Below, piece by piece: positions 55,802 to 64,000 of a DNA stretch of 64,000 nucleotides. The position numbers were made by a program, and so were the translations under genes. The stretch is from Microstegium vimineum (taxonomy: Eukaryota > Streptophyta > Magnoliopsida > Poales > Poaceae). Every line of letters begins with the position of its first letter. The first letter of the stretch is position 1. The stretch is taken from assembly GCA_022036555.1 (NCBI GenBank), contig CM039128.1, forward strand, positions 868,001-932,000. The letters are read 5' to 3'. Under the pieces are notes generated by a model that saw only the letters and a list, made by a program, of their open reading frames with translations, was not told where the DNA came from and did no database searches.

Positions 55802-57065
55802 ATGGCTTCGCCTTCTGCTCATCCGGTTGCTGCCATCGTCCTCCTGCTGTGCTGCGGCAGCGCGTGGCTGCAGGCATCGGAGGCGCGCCCTCACCACATG
55901 GACATGGACAGCAGCGACAGCGACGACTTCTTCTCCATCGTGGGCTACTCACCGGACGACCTGGTTCACCACGACCGTCTCATCAAGCTGTTCGAGGAGT
56001 GGGTAACCAAGTACAGCAAGGCGTACGCGAGCTTCGAGGAGAAGCTGCACCGCTTCGAGGTGTTCAAGGAGAATCTCCACCACATCGACGAGACCAACAA
56101 GAAGGTGACCAGCTACTGGCTAGGCCTCAACGCCTTCGCCGACCTCACACACGACGAGTTCAAGTCCACCTACCTCGGCCTCCTCCAACCATCTCCATCG
56201 TCGCCGTCGACCACCACCACCTCCTCCTTCAGGTACGGCGGCGACAACAACGACGAGGTGCCGAAATCGGTGGACTGGAGGAAGAAAGGAGCGGTGACAG
56301 ACGTGAAGAACCAAGGGCAATGCGGAAGCTGCTGGGCGTTCTCAACAGTAGCAGCAGTAGAAGGGATAAACCAGATCGTGACAGGGAACCTAACGTCGTT
56401 ATCGGAGCAGGAGCTTGTCGACTGCAGCGTCGACGGGAACAACGGGTGTAACGGCGGCGTCATGGACTACGCCTTCTCGTTCATCGCCTCCACCGGTGGG
56501 CTTCGTTCTGAAGAGGCCTACCCGTATCTCATGGAGGAAGGCGATTGTGATGATAAGGCTCGTGATGGCGAGATCCTCGTCACCATCTCCGGCTATGAGG
56601 ATGTGCCGGCTAACGACGAGCAGGCTCTTGTTAAGGCCCTCGCCCACCAGCCCCTCAGCGTCGCCATTGAGGCCTCCGGCAGGCACTTCCAGTTCTACAA
56701 AGGGGTACGTCGTCGTCGTTGTCGTCGGAGTAGCCGTTGCATTATTATTATTACTGACCTCGATCGATCGATCCATGCATCCGCCATTGTTGTTGCTGCA
56801 ATATTGCTCGATCGATCTCATAATTAATGGCATGGCATTGGCATTGCAGGGCGTGTTCGATGGGCCGTGCGGGTCGGAGCTGGACCACGGCGTGGCGGCG
56901 GTGGGGTACGACAGCAGCAAGGGGCAGGACTACATCGTCGTGAAGAACTCGTGGGGTAGCCATTGGGGGGAGAAAGGGTACATCCGGATGAAGAGGGGCA
57001 CTGGCAAGCCCGAGGGTCTCTGTGGCATCAACAAGATGGCGTCCTACCCTACCAAGGACCAGTAG
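55802..57065 (+). CDS. Papain-family cysteine protease, xylem cysteine peptidase (XCP) type
   Basis: Two exons (55802-56704, 56850-57065) give 372 aa. Residues 1-28 form a signal peptide (AAIVLLLCCGSAWLQASEA). The propeptide has DDFFSIVGYSPDDLVHHDRL and an ERFNIN-type stretch (EEKLHRFEVFKENLHHIDET, about 79-98), then the GLNAFADLTHDEF (GNFD-like) motif. The mature enzyme begins near VPKSVDWRKKGAVTDVKNQG. The catalytic Cys is about residue 177 in QCGSCWAFS, the His is in LDHGVAAVGY and the Asn in VKNSWGSHWG. The sequence is closest to Arabidopsis XCP1/XCP2, vacuolar proteases that digest the contents of dying xylem vessels; that role here is inferred. A Ser/Thr/Pro-rich insert (PSPSSPSTTTTSS, about 130-142) replaces a shorter linker. 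The intron contains GATCGATC repeats. There is no C-terminal granulin domain. Confidence 0.94.
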
Positions 57066-59244
57066 CTAGCTAGTAGTGATCTAGCTACTTACTGATCGAT
57101 CCATCGATGCATGATGGATGATGGATCATATCCATCCTCCTCTCATCTCACTGTTTCGATTTCGACCGTTTCCATTTTAATTTTCTCAACATCTTTTATA
57201 TTATCAAGTAATTTCTCTATCGGACATATATGTGGACCGATCGAGGAAGAACGACAAACATGCACTCAAGCACGAGGTATATGTTTCTTTGGGTTTCAGC
57301 TTCATTTGGTACGTTGAAATGATGGATAATGGAATAATAAAGTGGTTTTTGTCTTGCGGTGCAAATACATGTGAGATTTGTTATTTTTATGTTTTTTTTT
57401 TGGAGTTTGAGTTTATATCTCAAATTTTGCATGTGAGTTTATATATGAATGCACTATAGATGTACTATTTTTTTTTAACTACCAGGATATATGTTTTCTT
57501 TGTTAAAATGGAGGCTCCGTCACCATTGACTCTATTTATTTTTTTTTTTCTTGAATACATAAAAATTTACGTAGCATTATATTAAGTATAACTGTATAAG
57601 AGTTTAAAAATAAAGACAACATGCTTCTATATAGCGTCGAAAGAGGTCAACTTAAAGCAACCATAGTTAGACCAATTTAGCAAATTAAAAGACCACCTAC
57701 TACGAGACTTACCTTTGGCTTTCATCTTGATGATGTATTATTCTACATTTTCCCAAAAGGATATTCATTCATTTCTTTTTTTCCTACAACTAACGACACT
57801 ACAAATCATATGTCTTTTTCATAAAGGAAGAAAACACTGTTTTGAGAAGGGAATAAGAAATGAAGGCAGATGATTATTGAAAAAAAGGAATTGAATGAGA
57901 AAGAAATCGTTCACGTATAATCAAATTATCAAATGCCATATGAGTAATATGGTATGTATGTCACCAGTAGACAGATGTACTATAGTCCTGGTTGGGAATA
58001 GGGCTAAAGGACATGACTCTTTAGTGTTTATACTACTATTGTACATGTGGGCTTTTTTATTTTATTGTAGGAAATAAAAAATTGAATAATTAAAAAATAT
58101 AAGAATGTTGACCGTACCCGACTCAAGGCCCAAAGCCAAGCAGCCCAACTAACCAATTCCCTTTGCATACACGGAGAGGGCGGGCCTGCTTGGAAGTTTT
58201 GCCAAGTTCACCCGCCTTGCCTTGCCCAGACGTCACGTTCCACGAGAAGCTTGCCAGCTGAAGCGAGCCATTTTGGCTCTCTCAGGGCAGCAACATTTTC
58301 CTTGCTGGCACATAAATCAAGGCAATCCAAGCAAATGTACCAACACATCTAGTAGCATCCAATTTCTTGCACAACCAGGTAAAACAATACCTGACAAAGG
58401 TACCAAGCACGAGTCCGAGTGAACAAGTGTAAGATCACCTCCCGTGTAAGAACGAAATCGAATCGAGAGCAGCAGAAAACGAACCATTTACACTGGAGCA
58501 TGCGACATGCATGCAGATAGTGGCCGTCACATCTAAAAAGAGTACGGGCTCAAAATGATTTTTTATTCAATCTCAGTATCAAAATTGATGTTCACACTGT
58601 GGTAGCTGAGTAGTAAAAGGTGAATCGAACTTTGCCTGGCACGGTTCGAATGTAACACCGGAGGTGCTCTAAAAGAGCGTCCGTAATGTATAGACACGGG
58701 ATGGTCTCTATAGGTGGGTCCTAAAGTGATGTAATGACTTTTAGTATTTAGTTTCCAATGTATAGAACCATGTCTGAGTTTATAATTAGGCCCATCCACC
58801 ATTTATCACAGTATGCTCTTTTTGTCACTTTCCACGGTCTAGCTTTTGACGCGAATGAGAGAGAGAGAGTAGAGAATAGGAGCAGGCTCTTTGGATAGGC
58901 GCAGGTTCTTCATGGACTCACGTATGCAGTATATAGGACTCGGTACTACGCTCACATTTATTAGATCGAATCAGCTAGAGAACGCCCACCGCGGACGCCG
59001 AAAGTGGCAAGATGGGTAATTATTGTACTCATCAATTTCATATAGTATAAAACTCATAAAACTGAAGTAACTTTTGAGATGCTATAAAAAACGTAGAGTT
59101 AGTCCTCAGTTCTATATTTTTCTTGGGGAGGGGGGGGGGGGGGGGGGCAGAGTTCATAAAGTTAAAGATGTTTGGTAACACAGAGTTAGAGAATATATAG
59201 AGTGGTATGGTCCTAAATTACACCATTAAGCATGTAGTAAATGT
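57066..59244. other. Intergenic region, no gene recognised
   Basis: Mostly AT-rich with T runs (57470-57552). 58120-58420 has a more balanced composition and contains CCAAGTTCACCC-like words without a supported gene. An 18-base G run lies at 59130-59147. Open frames here lack motifs. Confidence 0.4.
59130..59147. repeat. Homopolymer G18 tract
   Basis: An uninterrupted run of about 18 G follows GGGGA. Such runs can form quadruplexes and are prone to sequencing-length errors, so the count is uncertain. Confidence 0.8.
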
Positions 59245-60612
59245 TGTCGGGTACAAAGGTAAGAGGTACCCTAAACATGTGATAATCTAATGCTTAACAT
59301 AGCAACCATTTTTAAGGTAGGATCCAATCAGTCGTTCAAGACAATGGAGAAAGGTCCATCACACAAAGACCTCCCTCACCGGCAACAGTGACCAGTCATG
59401 GGCCGGCCCATTACTGGAGAAACAGTAGGAGGGACCCCCCCCCCGCCTCCACCTTGACTGACGGACAGGGGTCGAACGAACGACCCCTCGCCTCTACCTC
59501 GACTGACGGACAGGGGGTCGAACGAACGACCACTCCGCCTCTGCCTCTACCTCGACTGACGGACAGGGGTCGAACGAACGACCCCTCCGCCTCCGCCTCG
59601 ACCCCTCGAATGACGGACGGGGGGTCGAACGAACGACCCCTGAGAAGGAAGCTCGATCGACTTACCTGCTCCCGGTATGGGGTAAAGGGGATCCAATGCG
59701 CCTACCTGCCCCCGCCTAACGCCATGGGCGTCCACTACCACAGTCAAATCCATCAACTCGCCGCCCATGCCCGGGACCTCCGTCAACCGTGCGGCCGCTG
59801 TAGCCACATCGCAGGTACGGAATCCAGAGGCACCCCCTCGAGCCATGAACAGGACGGCCCTCGACTGTGTCTTCAGGGATACGACAGGGTCACGCTGGCC
59901 TCGACCCCCCTCGACCAGGGGCTCGACCATCGTCTCCAACCACTCCGGCATGGCTCCCGTCCAGTCCGTCCCGCGTCAACTGTGGAGCTCGTACTTGTCT
60001 ACGGCAGGCCAACCGTACTGCACCACGACGTCCAGTCTGCTATCACCATGCCCTGAACACCGGAAGGACGGGAAGGCCACGCCGCTACAGCAATCGATGT
60101 CCCATCGCAAGCATGGCATCGCAGACACCTCTCCCACGCCTCTACAGTATAGGATTCTGTACTCTCAGACCTCCCCTTGATCTATAAAAGGGGACGCTAG
60201 GATAGAAGAAGGGGGGCCGGACCGAGGCGCATTCGTATCGAGAAGGGCATTCGTATCAGCTCACACATTCGTACAAGCTCTGACTCGCATACACCAAGAG
60301 CCAAGTCACACATACCGCACCCGATTGCTTGATCGACCCCTAGCGCAAACCACCATCCGACCACCTAGGGTAGCCCCGCTAGCCTTAAGCCTCCGCTCAT
60401 CCTGAGCACCCGTGTAAACCAGCTTGTACCCCCCTGTACGAGCACTTCGGTACGAGATAATACAATCCATCCTCCCCCGCTGGACGTAGGGCCTTCTGTG
60501 CCCAAACCAGGATAAATCTTGTGTTCTTCTCGCATCACATCTGGGAAAGGGAGCACGCAATATATAAATTTACTAGCCGGTGGTCTTGACCCCCTGGGTC
60601 GTAACACCGACA
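59245..60612 (+). mobile_element. Retrotransposon LTR (probable solo LTR without clear target duplication)
   Basis: The segment starts TGTCGGGTACAAAGG and ends CGTAACACCGACA, giving TGTCGG/CCGACA terminal inverted repeats. It contains a good LTR promoter, TCTATAAAAGGGGACG (60181-60196), with 'cataccgcacccgattgcttgatcg'-type R/U5 text downstream. No gag or pol sequence is adjacent on either side. The flanking 5-mers (AATGT before, ACTGG after) do not match, so either the partner site has changed or the LTR derives from recombination between elements. Length is 1368 bp. Confidence 0.72.
59455..59642. repeat. Short tandem repeats inside the LTR
   Basis: Four copies of a block with 'gactgacggacaggg(g)', 'gtcgaacgaacgacc' and 'cctc(t/g)acctc' spacing, period about 45-60 bp with length variation. 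They make an open frame rich in Asp/Gly/Thr that is not a gene. Confidence 0.85.
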
Positions 60613-62072
60613 ACTGGATACATAGATGAAGTTGTCAACTCTAACTACCGATGTAATTAATGGAATGGAGGTCAGTTGTGGCAGCCGTGCAGTTGGACCG
60701 CAATCAAGAAAGAAGCACTCAAATACGGGGGGCGCGCGGCAGCCACAACCCAACGGATCATCGTACTAGCAACTTGTTCTGTGGTTTGCCGGCAAGTCAA
60801 TCGCGCCAAGATGCACGTACTGCTCCACCACCGTACTATGTATGTCCTATACAAACAAACAAAACACATGTTGCCCAACCACCGTGCATCGTCTATTACC
60901 AGTCCTCGCTCGCTCTAGAAGCTTCTTCGACTACTATTCAGCAGCATTTGCACAACAAAAAGACGTACTGCGAATGCACAGTAGAGAGGTGCATGCATAC
61001 TAGCTCAGTATGAAACAGTACCATTAATTGTCTGCTAGAGAGAACATAACAGATCGATTGCATAATTATTCGTGGTGTGCGTCGTTATAACTTTTATATT
61101 TTTCGACCTTTAATGAAAAAATGTATAATTTTTTTACGTGTTAAAAAAAAAGCGTCTCTTTTAGAGATGCTTTTATTTTTTTTAACTTATTTATATTGCA
61201 CGAGCAACACACGTCTTGTTTATAATATGTCAGTGAGGCCACATTATCTCCTGTCGTATTCATTAGTTCGTGTCGACCCAAGATCTGGATCTGTGTGAGA
61301 AACGACGAGGATCCAGATATCGAAATATTTTTTAATTCGGATTTTAAATAAATACAAATAATAAAATGCTACGTCCACTCGGCCATGAATCCACTCATAT
61401 CCTGTTTAGTTCCATCAAAAATCTAAAATTCAAAATCTCAACTATTTTGGATTTCAAAACTCAGAATGTAAAATATTTCAGTGAGCTGATTAGTTTCACC
61501 CAAAATTTGGTTTATTTTGGATTCCAATGATAGGATTGTAAGGGTGACACACAAATCAATGTAAAGTTTGGTCTCGAGTCCAAAATCCAAAATGGAGAAT
61601 GACCCACTTTTTCCAAAAAAAAAAATTAGGTAATGTTTAGTTCTATTTTACAAAATGATTAGTCACAATTTTTTTTGAATTTTATGGGGAACTAAACATG
61701 ACCTAAGTGCATTGCAAAACAGGAACTTCGGTCATGACTTTTATGCTCACGAAAGTAGATAAATAAATAAAAAAAAATCTCCCTTTAACACTAAATCAAG
61801 GTATATATATATACCATCAAACTGAACTTCAGCATGAAATTTTTTTCTACCTTTTCATGTTATTAGGCTCTATTTTTGAAAGACCAGTACTAGCTGATAT
61901 ATTGGACATGTATATATATACCTCATGTCTCCTTGCAACTCCCACGTATATAAATCAATCATGGTACATTAATCCCATGGCGAATGTCAATGCAGCTACT
62001 TCCAATCAAGCACTATCAATCTTTAATTAATGCCTGCTATAGTATATCAAGTGGTGTGTCAAAGCTAGCGTC
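60613..62072. other. Intergenic region, no gene recognised
   Basis: 60613-61010 is of mixed composition with no supported gene. From 61020 on it is AT-rich. At 61140-61180 a short hairpin 'agcgtctcttttagagatgct' occurs. Between about 61390 and 61715, 'tgtttagttc' near the left and 'gaactaaacatgacctaa' near the right suggest a decayed Tourist-like element, too degenerate to bound. Confidence 0.4.
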
Positions 62073-62460
62073 CATACAGATACAGATACAGATACAAATA
62101 TAAATATAGATACATATACATATACAAATAGAAATATAGATATAGATACATATACAAATGCATATACAAATATAGATATAGATACATATACATATACAGA
62201 TATAGATACATATACATATACAAATAGAAATATAGATACATATACAAATGCATATACAGATACATATACAGATATAAATACAAATATAAATATAGATACA
62301 TATACATATACAGATACAGATACAAATATAGATATAGATACATATACATATACAGATATAAATACAAATATAGATATAAATATAAATATATACAAATACA
62401 AATACATATACATATACATATACATATACAAATACAGATATAGATACAGATGTAAAGATG
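62073..62460. repeat. Long hexanucleotide-period satellite (ATACAN/ATATAN type)
   Basis: Nearly 390 bp of units such as CAGATA, CATATA, AAATAT and GATACA keep a six-base period almost throughout, with no large interruption. Because six is a multiple of three, the minus strand reads as an open frame of alternating Tyr with Leu, Met, Ile or Val, which is an artefact. It ends about 230 bp upstream of the cytochrome b5 TATA-like box. Confidence 0.95.
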
Positions 62461-62686
62461 TACTTCTAGATATATAGATATAGATTACACTTCTCATGTA
62501 GCAGTAGGAACAGGAAAACAGAAAAGAAAAAAAAAACCGGCGAGGCAAGGGGGGTTTGGTGTGTAGTGGGGGGTAGGTGGCGAGAGTTGGGAGCAGACGA
62601 AATTGAGAGGGAGAAGCCATCCATCGGCGGGCGGGGATTTGTGGCTGGCGGGGAGATTCCGTTCCTGCTCCTGCCGCCGCCCGCGG

Positions 62687-62695
62687 TTTTATAAG
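62687..62695 (+). promoter_or_regulatory. TATA box of the cytochrome b5 gene
   Basis: TTTTATAAGC lies about 90 bp before the ATG at 62781 in a GC-rich context, predicting transcription from about 62720. The leader is CT/CCA-rich. Confidence 0.6.
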
Positions 62696-62780
62696 CAAAT
62701 CCCCCCTCCTCGCGACACCAACCAACCCACTCGCTCGATTCGCCATCGACCTCGACTCGATCCAGCCAGCCTCCGCCGCC

Positions 62781-62858
62781 ATGTCGAAGGTCTTCACCCT
62801 CGAGGAAGTCACCAAGCACAGCTCCAAGGAGGATTGCTGGCTCATCATCGGCGGCAAG
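62781..62858 (+). CDS. Cytochrome b5, first exon only (partial at window end)
   Basis: The first exon encodes 26 aa, MSKVFTLEEVTKHSSKEDCW followed by LIIGGK, and ends at a donor AAG|GTACTA. This is the standard start of the cytochrome b5 haem-binding domain (plant b5: 'F-EV--H----DCW-II-GKVYD'). The next exon should begin VYDVT...HPGG with the haem-ligand histidine, but I did not find it before 64000, so the first intron is over 1.1 kb. The full protein is about 135 aa with a C-terminal ER anchor, donating electrons to desaturases and P450s. The ATG context (GCCATGT) is good. Confidence 0.85.
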
Positions 62859-64000
62859 GTACTATACTCCATCTCCCTCTCCTCTTCCCCCTTTCCCCTT
62901 CCACTTCCCTCTACGGTGGATCGACGGCCGACGTCTCTTGCTCTCTTCCTCGGTGAATCAGCCATGGCTCCGCTCCCTTTGTTGACCCGATCCAAAGATT
63001 AGATTTTGCGCCTCCCCTTCTAGTCAGTCACGTAGATAGATCCGGCGGAGCCCATCGCGATTGGTTGGTCCGGTGCTTGTTTCCGGCGTAGGCTCCTGCT
63101 CTCGGGGCGGTCGATTCAGAATCAGACAGCCCCCTAGTTGTGTCAGCTGATGAATCGCGCTGCTCTGTGGGTGTTTACTTACAGTTCAGTTCCTACGCAC
63201 CTACAAATCGAATCGAATCTGCGTGTTTGGTTCGTCGTATCTGAAAGCAAGCAGACCCTCACGTTTTAGTTGGTAGTACTACCTGGCAATTCCCTGCGTG
63301 TTTGTAGCTGTGGTGTCATCTTTTATCCTCATGTCTCGTTTGTAGCGTGGAAATCCCTTTGTGAAAAGTTGCCATAGTGCGGTCAGCAGTGCATAGCTAA
63401 TCGTTTCACGTCATGGCCATGGCATCACTGGGAGCCTGTCTGTCCGGGACATTTAAAGCTGGTTTCTTTCTTTGCGACAGATCCCCTGTGTCGCTCCATC
63501 TTTGTTTGCTATAGGACATTTGAAACATCATCAGTAACGATTCCTTGATTGAAATGCATATTGAACCTTTCAAGGTGTTTTGCACCCCCAACAGTTCAGC
63601 AGCCAGTAATGTTATCAACATTAAATTGTCCATAATTCTGCTATGTCAGGTTGCAGAATTGTCCCTGATTTTGCTTAATCGTGGTGAGCAGATGTTTGAC
63701 TGACTTCTCTTTAATCTTGAAATGTATTTGCCCCCTCCACAAGCTCATACAGTAGTAAATTGGCTCAGCTCATTAAGTGCCATATCTTTGTTCTGCTAGG
63801 GAAATCAAGCTCTTAAACATAATCTTCAGCTAACAAGTCTGCATTTTTTTTTATCTTCATTCACACTGATAAGCATTAAATTGATGGAGTATAAGTTTTT
63901 CGAAGTTTCATACCTCGTTTGCTGACCTATAACATATAAACAATAGATGTTTTCTATTGCCTTTCCTCAAAGATTGATGGTTTTGTAATCTTAGATAAGA
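62859..64000 (+). other. First intron of the cytochrome b5 gene, running off the window
   Basis: T-rich, intron-like sequence with a C/T-rich start (62865-62915). No second b5 exon is visible, and no other gene. A minus-strand open frame at 63406-63633 has no motif. Confidence 0.6.

Noticed and set aside
55696..56451. 251-codon alternative frame over the cysteine protease
   Set aside because: Shifted frame of the protease exon; the real frame carries the signal peptide, ERFNIN and catalytic motifs.
59388..60187. Overlapping 222-, 137- and 106-codon plus-strand frames
   Set aside because: They lie in an LTR and include translated short tandem repeats; no conserved motif was seen.
62027..62995. 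322-codon minus-strand open frame rich in Tyr/Ile/Val/Leu
   Set aside because: It is a translation of the hexamer-period satellite plus antisense of the cytochrome b5 leader; the six-base period removes stops without any coding meaning.

Overview
This is a plant nuclear window, most likely from rice or another Oryza species. The evidence is spliced eukaryotic genes with GT/AG introns, GC-rich 5' coding ends that fall off downstream (typical of grasses), and dense Stowaway and Tourist MITEs, a tRNA-derived SINE, solo LTRs and hAT/CACTA/Helitron-type elements like those of grass genomes. I cannot fix the species or chromosome from sequence alone.

Layout, genes in order: (1) 2205-4646 (+) a WAT1/MtN21-type EamA transporter, six exons, 355 aa. 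(2) 6861-10710 (+) a TruB-family tRNA pseudouridine synthase, nine exons, 490 aa, with a very long N-terminal extension. (3) 12082-14854 broken genes: a DUF6598-like pseudogene and an unrecognised fragment, the latter ended by a minus-strand Copia remnant. (4) 18103-18900 a BAHD acyltransferase pseudogene split by a MITE. (5) 21209-24029 (+) a DUF707 protein, 14 coding exons, 401 aa, with a separate 5' UTR exon. (6) 28243-33538 (+) a WNK kinase, nine exons, 646 aa. (7) 35910-36878 (+) an intronless DUF868 protein, 322 aa. (8) 45200-45525 (+) TFB5/TTDA, a 70-aa TFIIH subunit. (9) 49673-50017 (+) a second TFB5-like gene whose last exon is interrupted by an antisense LINE fragment. (10) 55802-57065 (+) a papain-type cysteine protease of the XCP class, 372 aa. 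(11) 62781 onward (+) the first exon of cytochrome b5, cut by the window end. All intact genes lie on the plus strand. They are unrelated housekeeping or regulatory genes, not a pathway cluster.

Between the genes sits a layered mobile-element landscape. It includes a possible Helitron (595-785), a CACTA-like element (4956-6003), a SINE with a perfect 15-bp target duplication (11629-11912), Stowaway MITEs (11068, 16603, 17338, 18536, 24254), Tourist/Harbinger MITEs (27028, 27555, 39805, 40139), a solo LTR with 5-bp target duplication (41722-43080), Copia fragments (14855-15790 minus; 47600-49345 plus), a LINE tail (49971-50605 minus), a complete but decayed hAT transposon (50853-54689) and a second LTR (59245-60612).

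No clearly new enzymatic system is visible. The observations most worth following are the TFB5 duplicate that takes its C-terminus from an antisense LINE, an 18-bp insertion flanked by a 15-bp duplication (43520-43567), two MITEs that abut and share one TAA (40136-40138), and a GC-rich 174-bp tandem repeat (41011-41525). Exon boundaries were set by hand from GT/AG sites and frame continuity; no database search was possible.
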